Source: an uncultured Parasphingopyxis sp. (lineage in GTDB: Bacteria > Pseudomonadota > Alphaproteobacteria > Sphingomonadales > Sphingomonadaceae). Taken from it: a stretch of DNA of 64,000 bases. Shown here in pieces: positions 11,136-19,679 of the stretch. The stretch lies in assembly GCA_947259005.1 (NCBI GenBank), contig CAMYKP010000007.1:62001-126000 (forward strand). The letters are read 5' to 3'. How positions within the stretch are numbered: the stretch's first letter is position 1; every line of letters begins with the position of its first letter. The position numbers and the translations under genes were made by a program. The notes below the pieces were generated by a model that ran no database searches, had not been told where the DNA came from, and worked only from the letters and a program-made list of their open reading frames with translations.

Positions 11136-11165
11136 GGGGGGCACGTGGCCGCGTGCCCCCCTTTC
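11136..11165 (+). terminator. intrinsic terminator 1 after the sapC-like gene
   Basis: GGGGGGCACG-TGGCCG-CGTGCCCCCC-TTTCGT, perfect 10-bp stem. Confidence 0.75.
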
Positions 11166-11212
11166 GTGGCCATGTGTGGGTGCATCCTATGATGTCCCCT
11201 CCCTGAACCTGG

Positions 11213-11247
11213 CCGCCTCGCGCTCCCCTGCGCGGGGCGGTTTTTTT
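11213..11247 (+). terminator. intrinsic terminator 2 (tandem)
   Basis: CCGCCTCGCGC-TCCCCT-GCGCGGGGCGG-TTTTTTT, 11-bp stem with one wobble and a T7 tract. Confidence 0.8.
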
Positions 11248-11275
11248 GTTCAGCGGCGGGTTATTCGGCGGTCGT

Positions 11276-12151
11276 TTATTCCGCGGCCAGCGCGTCTGGC
11301 GGCGAAAGCGCTTCGCTGGCCAATCCGTCGGCGATTGCTGCAACCATGGCAGATACGCGCTGAAGGGCCGGGCCGGGTTGATCATGGGCTCGGTCGAGAT
11401 AGATCGACCGGCAGATTTCGAGCTGCAATCCGTGGATATCGCGCTCGGGCCGGGCATGGCGGTTCAGTATATGGCCACCGGCATAGGGCGTGTTCAGTGC
11501 CGTTCGAAATCCCAGATCCCGGCAAATATCGACGGCGCGCGCCGCAAAAGTCGGCGCAGAGCTTTTTCCATGCCGGTCCCCGATAACAATTTCGGCCGGC
11601 GCCTGACCGTCCCGTGCGCGCAAGGGTGGCATGGAATGGCAGTCTAGCAGCACGGCAATTCCGAAGCGCTGCCGTGCCGCGTCGAGCAGATCGGAAATTT
11701 CCCCGTGATAGGGTCTGTGTGCCGATCTTATGCGGTCGGAAAGGTCGCTTTGGGTGATGGCGTGGCGATAGATATTGCCATGTCTGGCCAGTCTTCGCGG
11801 GACGAGGCCCAGTCCGCCGCGAACCTTTGCCGTCAGCTCGAAGCCGGCTTGTTTGGGCGGGGGATAGACCATGGCCGGGTCGATCTCGCGTTCCGATCTG
11901 TTGAAGTCGATCCAGGCGCGCGCGACCTGGGCAAGGACAACTGTGTAGCCCTTGTTTGCCAGCGGTGCGACGAGACTGTCGACATGCCGGTCTTCCAGCG
12001 ATCGGAGGCTTGTTTCATCGAGCCGTGCACTCTCCAGCAGGCTTTCGGGATAGTAGCGACCGGCATGGGGAACCGACACGATAACCGGAGATTGCGGCGT
12101 ATCCGGCCCCAGTCGGATGACATGTTCTGGCGGAGAGCCGCTATATTCCAT
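11276..12151 (-). CDS. N-formylglutamate amidohydrolase family protein
   Basis: VIVSVPHAGRYYP, WIDFNRSEREIDPAMV, LLDCHSMPP motifs. Confidence 0.93.
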   Translation of the reverse strand: MEYSGSPPEHVIRLGPDTPQSPVIVSVPHAGRYYPESLLESARLDETSLRSLEDRHVDSLVAPLANKGYTVVLAQVARAWIDFNRSEREIDPAMVYPPPKQAGFELTAKVRGGLGLVPRRLARHGNIYRHAITQSDLSDRIRSAHRPYHGEISDLLDAARQRFGIAVLLDCHSMPPLRARDGQAPAEIVIGDRHGKSSAPTFAARAVDICRDLGFRTALNTPYAGGHILNRHARPERDIHGLQLEICRSIYLDRAHDQPGPALQRVSAMVAAIADGLASEALSPPDALAAE

Positions 12152-12314
12152 GGTTCAGGGCGTATTATTCCCGTCAATCAAAGGCAAGGAATTCCAAAAC
12201 TTCGGTCAGTATCGGCAAAATCTTCGTTCAAGGCTGGAAAATTTTAAGAGCTATGTTCTATAGTCGGCTGAACGATGCGCCCGGGACGGCGTGCAGACAG
12301 GTGATGGGACGAAA

Positions 12315-12689
12315 ATGATCCGTATCCTTTTGGCAGAGGACGATACGTCGATGCGCGAATATCTGAAACGTGCGCTCGAACGCACGGGATATGCCGTCGA
12401 TACGGCGGATTCCGGCATTTCGGCTATGCCGCTGCTGGAGAAAAACACCTATGACCTGTTGCTGACCGATATCGTCATGCCGGGCATGGACGGCATCGAG
12501 CTGGCTCAGGAAGCCGCGAAGATCGCATCGGATATGCGGGTCATGTTCATCACCGGATTTGCGGCCGTGGCGCTGAAAAACAACAAGACACCGCCCAATG
12601 CCAAGGTGCTTTCCAAGCCGTTTCACCTGCGTGATCTCGTGCTGGAGGTCGACCGGATGTTCGAAGTCGGCGACGCATCCGGGCTTTGA
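12315..12689 (+). CDS. cpdR: cell-cycle single-domain response regulator CpdR
   Basis: single REC domain (LLAEDDTSMREYL, LLLTDIVMPGMDG, FITGFAAVAL, LSKPFHLRDLVLEVDR) with typical CpdR features, next to the N-formylglutamate amidohydrolase. Confidence 0.9.
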   Translation: MIRILLAEDDTSMREYLKRALERTGYAVDTADSGISAMPLLEKNTYDLLLTDIVMPGMDGIELAQEAAKIASDMRVMFITGFAAVALKNNKTPPNAKVLSKPFHLRDLVLEVDRMFEVGDASGL

Positions 12690-12741
12690 GAAATCAGCGG
12701 TTGCGCAGTCGCAGCCGCTCCACTAGATAGCCCGTTCGCGT

Positions 12742-12816
12742 GGGCGCGTAGCTCAGTGGTAGAGCACTGTGTTGACATCGCAGGGGTCGCTGGTTCAATC
12801 CCAGCCGTGCCCACCA
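12742..12816 (+). tRNA. tRNA-Val (anticodon GAC), CCA encoded
   Basis: GGGCGCG acceptor, AGCTCAGTGGTAGAGC D-arm, GAC anticodon in TGTTGACATC, GGTTCAATCCC T-loop, CGTGCCC-A-CCA end. Confidence 0.96.
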
Positions 12817-12841
12817 TTTTCCCCTAAATGATGTTCAACAG

Positions 12842-12863
12842 CGGCTGAATTCAGCCGTTCTTA
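12842..12863 (+). terminator. palindromic hairpin 25 nt after tRNA-Val
   Basis: perfect 16-bp palindrome CGGCTGAATTCAGCCG followed by TTCTTA. Confidence 0.5.
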
Positions 12864-12875
12864 GTCTCTCGGGTC

Positions 12876-12938
12876 AAAGAAAAACGGCCACCATGGTGTC
12901 CGGTCGGGTCGCATAAAACCGGATGAACCATGATGGCC
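12876..12938 (-). terminator. long hairpin with U-rich tail on the minus strand, downstream of the thiolase gene
   Basis: minus strand GGCCATCATGGT-TCA-TCCGGT-(13 nt)-ACCGGA-C-ACCATGGTGGCC-GTTTTTCTTT; 12+6 bp with one mismatch. Confidence 0.65.
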
Positions 12939-13017
12939 TTGGCGATGTTGGCTTTGGAGAGTCGCTACCGCCGCAGACAGCTATGAGCGGTTTCGATGAT
13001 TCGCTTTGTGACGCAGG

Positions 13018-14214
13018 TCACACAATCTCGAAAAGACCGGCCGCACCCATGCCGCCCGCCGTGCACATCGAAACGACGACATAGCGCACGCCGCGCCGCC
13101 GCCCTTCGATTAGCGCATGTCCGACCAGCCGGCTGCCGGTCATTCCGAAGGGATGGCCGATCGCGATCGCGCCGCCATCGACATTGAATTTTTCTGGATC
13201 GATGCCGAGTTCATCGCGACAGTAAAGGCACTGGCTGGCAAAGGCCTCGTTGATCTCGAAAAGCCCGATTTCATCCATTGAAACACCGGTGCGCTCCAAC
13301 AGCTTGGGTATGGCGAAAACCGGGCCGATGCCCATTTCGTCCGGCTCGCAGCCGGCAGCCTGGAAACCGCGATAGAGGCCAAGAATATCCTTGCCTTCGG
13401 CCTCTGCCGTGGCCCGATCCATCAGGATCTGGGCTGACGCACCATCGGATAGCTGGCTGGCATTTCCCGCCGTGATGTTCTTGCCTTCCTTGATCACCGC
13501 ACCATCGGACCAGACGGTCTTGAGGCCTGCCAGGGCTTCTGCCGTGGTGCCCGCGCGAAGCCCTTCGTCCAGGCTTAGCGTCACCGTTTCCATTCCGGCC
13601 TTGCTGCCGTCTTTCTCATAAAGCTGTTTCTCGACCGTCATGGGCACGATCTCTGCATCCAGCCGCCCGGCTTCGGTGGCGGCAACGGCGCGTTGCTGGC
13701 TCATCGCGCCATATTCGTCCTGCGCTTCGCGGCTGATGCCATAGCGTTCGGCAACGATTTCGGCGGTTTCGATCATCGGCATATAGGCATGCGGAACGCG
13801 CTCGACGACGGACCTGTTGATCGTGCGGGGCGCGTCCTTGGTTACGGTATGGGTGATGCTTTCCATGCCGCCAGCCATCGCCACGTCCATCTCGTCACAG
13901 ATGATCGCGCGGGCGGCGAGGGCCACAGCCGTCAGGCCGGAGCCACATTTGCGATCGAGCGTGAAAGCGGGAACGGTGTTGGGAAGGCCCGCCGCGAAAA
14001 GCGTCATCCGGCCAAGATTGCCACCCTGGGCGCCCCATTGGTTGCCCGCACCAAAAAAGAAATCATCGATCCGTTCGGGGTCTATTCCCGCTCTCTCAAT
14101 GGCCGCATTGACGACATGGGCGCCGAGGGCCGGCGCTTCGGTTGCGTTGAATGCGCCGCGATAGGCCTTGCCGATCGGCGTGCGTGCGGTGGAAATGATG
14201 GCGGCTTCGCGCAT
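13018..14214 (-). CDS. acetyl-CoA C-acyltransferase (thiolase)
   Basis: [18 protein letters not shown] active-site Cys region, [37 protein letters not shown]. Confidence 0.96.
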   Translation of the reverse strand: MREAAIISTARTPIGKAYRGAFNATEAPALGAHVVNAAIERAGIDPERIDDFFFGAGNQWGAQGGNLGRMTLFAAGLPNTVPAFTLDRKCGSGLTAVALAARAIICDEMDVAMAGGMESITHTVTKDAPRTINRSVVERVPHAYMPMIETAEIVAERYGISREAQDEYGAMSQQRAVAATEAGRLDAEIVPMTVEKQLYEKDGSKAGMETVTLSLDEGLRAGTTAEALAGLKTVWSDGAVIKEGKNITAGNASQLSDGASAQILMDRATAEAEGKDILGLYRGFQAAGCEPDEMGIGPVFAIPKLLERTGVSMDEIGLFEINEAFASQCLYCRDELGIDPEKFNVDGGAIAIGHPFGMTGSRLVGHALIEGRRRGVRYVVVSMCTAGGMGAAGLFEIV

Positions 14215-14226
14215 GAAAATTCTCTC

Positions 14227-14460
14227 CTAAATCACCCAGTCCTGGTGCAGGGTGTCGGCCCGTTTGGTGACCATTTCGCGGTGCAGGCGCCTTACCATTT
14301 CGCTCCCTGTGCGTTCGAACAGAAACGGAAAGACGCCGTGGATCATGCAGGCGATCCCGGTGACAGCCATTCGCAAGCCAAAGCCCGAAGCGGTGATGAG
14401 ATGCTCGCTATAGGATTCGCCGGTAGCGTGCAGATGTTTGGTCATGAAACTGGCCATCAA
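14227..14460 (-). CDS. small protein resembling the DUF6356 family
   Basis: 77 aa; MTKHLHATGESYSEHLITASGFGLRMAVTGIACMIHGVFPFLFERTGSE pattern. Confidence 0.65.
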   Translation of the reverse strand: MMASFMTKHLHATGESYSEHLITASGFGLRMAVTGIACMIHGVFPFLFERTGSEMVRRLHREMVTKRADTLHQDWVI

Positions 14461-14593
14461 TTTGTTTCCATCACTGGTCTGGTTGCCCTGAAACTGCGCT
14501 CCTAAATCATGTTGTTTGGAAAAGCACGAGCGGAGTGCCTATTGACCATCGTCTGCCGGGGCTTAGAGGCGAAGCGCGAGGGAAGGGGATGCG

Positions 14594-15949
14594 ATGATAA
14601 GCACGATCGGCCTGATAGGGGCGCTGGCGCTGTTGATCTGGATGACGGTGCGCGGGGTGAATATCCTGATCGCCGGGCCGGTAGCCGCCGCCATTGTTGC
14701 GGCGACGAGCGGAATCGCCTGGCTGCCGCCACTGGCTGCAGCCGATGCACCCGATTTTGCGACCAGCTATATGGCTGGTTTTACCGGATTTTTCAGCGAC
14801 TGGTTCTTCATGTTCCTGCTCGGCGCGATCTTTGGCGAGGTTATGGGCGCTTCGGGGGCAGCGGCCAGTGTCGCCCATTGGATTATCGAAAAGATCGGTA
14901 TCAAACATGCGGTGCTTGCGGTCGTCTCGGCCTGCGCGCTGCTCACTTATGGCGGGGTCAGCGTCTTTATCGTGGCCTTTTCCGTCTATTCGCTGGCGGT
15001 CAGCCTGTTTCGCGAGGCCAATCTGCCGCGCCGTTTCATTCCCGCCGCGCTTTGCTTCGGCTCGGTCACTTTCACGATGACAAGCGCAGGTTCTCCGGAA
15101 ATCCAGAACCTGATCCCGATGCAGCATCTCGGGACGACCGCCTATGCGGCTTGGGAGGTGAGCCTTGTGGTGGCCATCCTGATGGCTGTGCTGGGCTTCG
15201 TCTGGCTGCAGTGGATGGTGAAGCGGGCTGTGGCGCGTGGCGAGACCTTTGAGGGACGCGAAAGCGATGATGCGGTGGACGAGGGCAGGGTGCTGCCCAA
15301 TCCGTTCCTGTGCCTGCTCCCGCTGGTTGCCGTGCTCGGTATCTTCATGATTTTCCAGTATCCGCAGCAACTGGGCCCGCTCTCGGCGATCATGCCGGCG
15401 GATTCACTCGACAAATGGGCGCTGGTTGCCGCGCTGGGCGCGGGAACGCTGATTGCACTCCTCGTCGGCTTCAGCAGCAAGGCGAAGATGCCCGAAGCCT
15501 TTTCCAGGGGCGCGACCGGTGCGGTTGTGGCTATCACCAATACCTGCGCCGTTGTCGGCTTTGGAGCCGTGGCGTCGCTGTCACCCGCCTTTCAGGAGGC
15601 GTTGATACTGGTGCAGAATTTGCCGGGCGATCCGCTGATTGGTGCCGCGATTGCCGTGACCGTGATTGCCGGGCTCACCGGGTCTGCCTCGGGCGGACAG
15701 AGCATCGCGCTGCCGCTGATTGCGCCCCATTATATCGATGCCGGGGCCAGTGCAGACGAACTGCACCGCACCGTTGCTATTGCCTCGGGCGCGCTCGATA
15801 GCCTGCCGCACAATGGCTATGTCGTAACGACTATCCGTGCGATTTGCGGGGAGACGCATGCGCAAGCCTATGGCCCGGTTGGCGCGCTGACCGTTCTCGT
15901 CCCGCTTGTCGGCCTTGTCGTTGCGTTGGGCCTGTTTGCGATCTTCTAG
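14594..15949 (+). CDS. GntP-family permease
   Basis: multi-TM protein with GAIFGEVMGASGAAASVAHWI, GLTGSASGGQSIALPLIAPHYI, ALDSLPHNGYVVTTI. Confidence 0.88.
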   Translation: MISTIGLIGALALLIWMTVRGVNILIAGPVAAAIVAATSGIAWLPPLAAADAPDFATSYMAGFTGFFSDWFFMFLLGAIFGEVMGASGAAASVAHWIIEKIGIKHAVLAVVSACALLTYGGVSVFIVAFSVYSLAVSLFREANLPRRFIPAALCFGSVTFTMTSAGSPEIQNLIPMQHLGTTAYAAWEVSLVVAILMAVLGFVWLQWMVKRAVARGETFEGRESDDAVDEGRVLPNPFLCLLPLVAVLGIFMIFQYPQQLGPLSAIMPADSLDKWALVAALGAGTLIALLVGFSSKAKMPEAFSRGATGAVVAITNTCAVVGFGAVASLSPAFQEALILVQNLPGDPLIGAAIAVTVIAGLTGSASGGQSIALPLIAPHYIDAGASADELHRTVAIASGALDSLPHNGYVVTTIRAICGETHAQAYGPVGALTVLVPLVGLVVALGLFAIF

Positions 15950-15975
15950 GCCGAAAAACTCATATCTTCTTAACC

Positions 15976-16560
15976 ATGTTTGGGTTAGAATCGGAAGCTA
16001 TGGGCACGGTGATAGACTTTGAAACGGGCGCGGTTGCGCAACTGCAGCGCCGCGTAGCGCAGGCCGAAGAGGATAATCGGGACCTGCTGGCCTTTGCCCG
16101 CGGCCATTCGGGCGCGACGGCGGCTATTCATGACGCGGTTCTCGCCGCCATTTCCGCCGAAGGGCTCGACCATCTCCTCCATGTCGTAACCCAGCAATGG
16201 CCCGATATTCTGGGTGTCGATGCGGTAAGTCTTGCGCTGTATGTTGGCGACAAGGGTGTTCGCGCGGATATTTCCGGGATGCAGTTTGTCGAACGACGCC
16301 TGATCGAAAAGGCTGCCGCCGATGTGGCTGGCGTCGTACTGCGCGATTGTGAGCGTGGCCATCCCTTGTTCGGCCCTGCTGCGGATTTTGTCCGCGCCGA
16401 AGCTCTGGTCCGGCTCGAAAATGAAACGCCGCTGCCCTCCGGCCTGTTGGCGCTCGGTCAACGTGAAAGCCAGGATATGGAAGCCCATGAAGGCGCCGAG
16501 CTACTGGGTTTTCTGGGTGACAGTCTTGCCCGCCTGCTTGGCCGGTGGCTGCTCCCCTGA
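15976..16560 (+). CDS. DUF484 family protein
   Basis: GAF-like DUF484 protein (VGDKGVRADISGMQFVERRLIEKA..., LALGQRESQDMEAHEGAELLGFLGDSLARLL) directly upstream of xerC. Confidence 0.82.
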   Translation: MFGLESEAMGTVIDFETGAVAQLQRRVAQAEEDNRDLLAFARGHSGATAAIHDAVLAAISAEGLDHLLHVVTQQWPDILGVDAVSLALYVGDKGVRADISGMQFVERRLIEKAAADVAGVVLRDCERGHPLFGPAADFVRAEALVRLENETPLPSGLLALGQRESQDMEAHEGAELLGFLGDSLARLLGRWLLP

Positions 16561-17474
16561 GCCTTGATTCTCACCCCGCTGCCTCGCTCGCGGAAGAGTG
16601 GGCGGCGCATCTCGGCCGCGACCGGCGGCGCTCTCCCCATACCATCCGCGCCTATGTCGCGGCCGCGCACCGGCTGATTGCCTTTCTTGGAAAACATCGC
16701 GGCGAAGCGGTGACTTCCAAAACCCTTCTCGCGCTTGATGCTGCTGATCTGCGCGCTTTTCTCGCTTTCCGGCGCAATGAGGGATTGGCCAACCGGTCCA
16801 CCGCGCGGGAGCTTTCGTCCCTGCGCGGTTTCCTGGCCTTTGTGGCCGACCGGGCGGGGGAAGAATCGAATATTCCCCGCGTAAAAGGCCCCAAACTGAA
16901 GCCGGGCGTGCCCCGACCGGTGTCGCCCGATGAAGCGCTGGCGCTGGCCGATGATGTCGCCGCGCAGGCCGATGAGCCATGGATCGCAGCGCGCGACTGG
17001 GCGGTGCTGTTGCTGCTTTATGGCGCGGGATTGCGGGTAGGCGAGGCACTGGGCCTGACGGGGGCCGTTATGCCACTTGGTGAAACGCTTTCGGTAACCG
17101 GCAAGCGCGACAAAACCCGGATCGTTCCGCTGCTCGACAAGGTACGCGCAGCGATCGAGGATTATGTGCGGCTCTGCCCCTATGCCATCGGGCATGGCGA
17201 ACCGCTGTTTCGCGGCGCGCGCGGCGGAGCATTGGGCAGCGACATCGTGCGCCGGGCAGTACGAGGGGCGCGGGTGCGGCTCGGCCTGTCGGGCAAGACG
17301 ACGCCCCATGCACTGCGCCACAGTTTTGCAACGCATTTGCTGGCGCGGGGCGCTGATCTGCGCTCCCTGCAGGAACTGCTCGGCCATGCGAGCCTCAGTT
17401 CGACTCAGATCTATACGTCAGTCGATGCTGCACATCTGCTTGATGTCTATCGCAACGCGCATCCTCGCGCCTAG
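16545..17474 (+). CDS. xerC: tyrosine recombinase XerC
   Basis: catalytic set GLRVGEAL, HALRHSFATHLL, LGHASLSSTQIYT; overlaps the DUF484 gene. Confidence 0.93.
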   Translation: MAAPLSLDSHPAASLAEEWAAHLGRDRRRSPHTIRAYVAAAHRLIAFLGKHRGEAVTSKTLLALDAADLRAFLAFRRNEGLANRSTARELSSLRGFLAFVADRAGEESNIPRVKGPKLKPGVPRPVSPDEALALADDVAAQADEPWIAARDWAVLLLLYGAGLRVGEALGLTGAVMPLGETLSVTGKRDKTRIVPLLDKVRAAIEDYVRLCPYAIGHGEPLFRGARGGALGSDIVRRAVRGARVRLGLSGKTTPHALRHSFATHLLARGADLRSLQELLGHASLSSTQIYTSVDAAHLLDVYRNAHPRA

Positions 17475-18415
17475 AGCTTACTCTCAATCGCATCCCAGAT
17501 CGTCGCACCGGTATCCGTGCCGTTGAAGGCGTCGATCGAGACGATGCCCGTGGGAGAGGTGACGTTGATCTCGGTCAGATAGCCTCCGATCACATCGATG
17601 CCGACGAACAGCAGCCCGCGCTTCTTGAGTTCCGGGCCGAGCGCTTCGCAGATTTCGAGTTCTCGCGGCGTCAGTTCGGATGCTGCGCCCGATCCGCCGA
17701 CGGCGAAATTGGACCGGATCTCACCCTTTTTGGGGAGCCGGTTGACCCCACCCGTGGGTTCGCCGTCGACAAGGATGATGCGCTTGTCGCCCTGGCTGAC
17801 ATCCGGGAGGAAGGCCTGCACCATGAACGGTTCGACCCAGACCTGGCCGAACAGTTCGGTCAGCGCGGGAAGGTTGCCGTCATCGGGCGCGATCTTGAAG
17901 ACGGCGGTTCCTGCATTACCATAAATCGGTTTGACGACGATCTCGCCATGCTCGCGCTGGAAGGCGCGCACATCGTCAAGGCTTCGGGTGATCATGGTCG
18001 GCGGCATGAACTCGGCAAAATCGAGCACGAATATCTTTTCCGGCGCATTGCGGACCGAAGCAGGATCGTTGACGACCAATGTGTCGGGCTGGATCCGCTC
18101 GAGCAGGTGTGTCGCGGTGATATAGGAAAGATCGAACGGCGGATCCTGCCGCATCAGAACGACGTCGATGTCGCTGCGCAGGTCGATGGTTTCCCAATCG
18201 CCGAATTCATAGTGATCGCCTTCGACCCGCTGGACCGTAACCGGCCGTGCCCGGGCCTTCAGCGCTCCATCGGCCTGATAGCTCAGATGTTTGACGTCGT
18301 AATGCCAAAGCCTGTGGCCGCGCGTCTGGCCGGCGATCATGATCGCGAAGCTCGAATCCCCGGCGATATTGACCTTTTCCATGGGGTCCATCTGGACCGC
18401 TACATTGACCGACAT
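17471..18415 (-). CDS. gshB: glutathione synthase
   Basis: VNVAVQMDPMEKVNIAGDSSFAIM, VLMRQDPPFDLSYITATHLLE, FVGIDVIGGYLTEINVTSPTG. Confidence 0.97.
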   Translation of the reverse strand: MSVNVAVQMDPMEKVNIAGDSSFAIMIAGQTRGHRLWHYDVKHLSYQADGALKARARPVTVQRVEGDHYEFGDWETIDLRSDIDVVLMRQDPPFDLSYITATHLLERIQPDTLVVNDPASVRNAPEKIFVLDFAEFMPPTMITRSLDDVRAFQREHGEIVVKPIYGNAGTAVFKIAPDDGNLPALTELFGQVWVEPFMVQAFLPDVSQGDKRIILVDGEPTGGVNRLPKKGEIRSNFAVGGSGAASELTPRELEICEALGPELKKRGLLFVGIDVIGGYLTEINVTSPTGIVSIDAFNGTDTGATIWDAIESKL

Positions 18416-18480
18416 GCGTGTCTCCTGTTCAGCCTTCAGGCAATAGCGCTGGATCGCGCGCAATCAACCACAGTCCTGCT

Positions 18481-18831
18481 TTACCCCATCCAAGCATTCT
18501 CGATATGGCGGGGCCTTCGCCCCGGTGCGGTCAGTATAACATCGATGCGGATATCTTCGCCATTTCGGGCATAGCGCGGGGCAAGTATTTCGGCTGCGGC
18601 GGCAACGCGGGCCAGCCGGCGCTCGTCGATGGCAAGATCGAGCTCGGCTGGAGTTTTGCGGGTCTTGACCTCCACAAAAACGATGGTCCGTCCCCGTTTC
18701 GCGACGAGATCGACCTCGCCGCGCGGCGTGCGCTGGCGGCGGGCGAGAATGCGATAGCCTTTCAGCCGTAAATACCATGCAGCCAGGGTCTCTCCGCGCC
18801 GCCCGCTGCGTTCGGCGCGGGCGCGATTCAT
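18481..18831 (-). CDS. YraN/UPF0102 family endonuclease-like protein
   Basis: RGEVDLVAKRGRTIVFVEVKTRKTPA; adjacent to rsmI. Confidence 0.92.
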   Translation of the reverse strand: MNRARAERSGRRGETLAAWYLRLKGYRILARRQRTPRGEVDLVAKRGRTIVFVEVKTRKTPAELDLAIDERRLARVAAAAEILAPRYARNGEDIRIDVILTAPGRRPRHIENAWMG

Positions 18832-19667
18832 GTTTCCGATTTGAGCGCCATAGCGCGTTCGTACAGGCCATCGCTGGGCAGGTTAAGTGCCTTGGCGACT
18901 TCGCGAGCAGCTTTGCCGGGTGGAAGCCGTTGAAGGGATTCGACAAGCGCAGCATCGATATCGACTTCACTCGCCGGGGCGGAGTCTCCGGGCGGGCTGA
19001 TGATGATCACAATCTCGCCTTTGGGCGGCACGTCAGCAAAGCGGGCCGCCAGTTCGCTCAGCGTGCCGGTGACCGTTTCCTCGAATTTCTTGCTGATCTC
19101 GCGCGCGACCGCGGCTTCACGGTCGCCAAGGCCTTCCGCCAGCGCGAGGAGCGATTTGCCCAGCCTCGGGCCGGATTCATAGAAAACCAGGGTTGCCCGC
19201 ACCGCGCCCAGTTCTTCGATCACGTCCGTTCGCGCCTTGCTTTTGGACGGCAGGAAACCGGCAAAGAGGAAGCGGTCGGTAGGCAGTCCGGCCAGCGTCA
19301 GCGCCGCTACGGCAGCGCACGGCCCGGGAATGGTGGTTACGAGATGTCCGGCTGCGCGTGCATCGCGCACAAGCTTGTAACCGGGATCGGATATTAGCGG
19401 CGTTCCGGCGTCGGACACCAACGCGATAACCTTTTCTCCCATCTGTTCGATCAGTCCCGAGCGCGTTTTTTCGGAGACATGATCATGATAGGCGACAATC
19501 TGTTTCTTGATCCCGAGATGATTGAGCAACTTCGCAGTGACCCGGCTGTCTTCGGCTGCGACGATATCGGCCTGACGCAATGTGTTTTCTGCGCGCCGGG
19601 ACACATCTTGCAAGTTGCCGATGGGGGTCGCGACGATGTAGAGACCAGATGGTAGCGTATCGTTCAT
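18828..19667 (-). CDS. rsmI: 16S rRNA (cytidine1402-2'-O)-methyltransferase
   Basis: LYIVATPIGNLQDVSRRA, VAAEDSR, VSDAGTPLISDPG, TTIPGPCAAVAAL. Confidence 0.96.
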   Translation of the reverse strand: MNDTLPSGLYIVATPIGNLQDVSRRAENTLRQADIVAAEDSRVTAKLLNHLGIKKQIVAYHDHVSEKTRSGLIEQMGEKVIALVSDAGTPLISDPGYKLVRDARAAGHLVTTIPGPCAAVAALTLAGLPTDRFLFAGFLPSKSKARTDVIEELGAVRATLVFYESGPRLGKSLLALAEGLGDREAAVAREISKKFEETVTGTLSELAARFADVPPKGEIVIIISPPGDSAPASEVDIDAALVESLQRLPPGKAAREVAKALNLPSDGLYERAMALKSET

Positions 19668-19679
19668 AGGATTCACGTC

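Noticed and set aside
12240-12270. CtrA box upstream of cpdR (TTTTAAGAGCTATGTTC)
   Set aside because: Only one half-site matches (TTAA-N7-GTTC); below what I would report as a feature.
12742-13017. Genomic island at tRNA-Val
   Set aside because: No integrase, no duplicated tRNA 3' end, and a core thiolase gene follows immediately.
16545-17474. Tyrosine recombinase as evidence for a mobile element
   Set aside because: Downstream of DUF484 and with XerC length and motifs; chromosomal dimer-resolution recombinase, no att sites or cargo.
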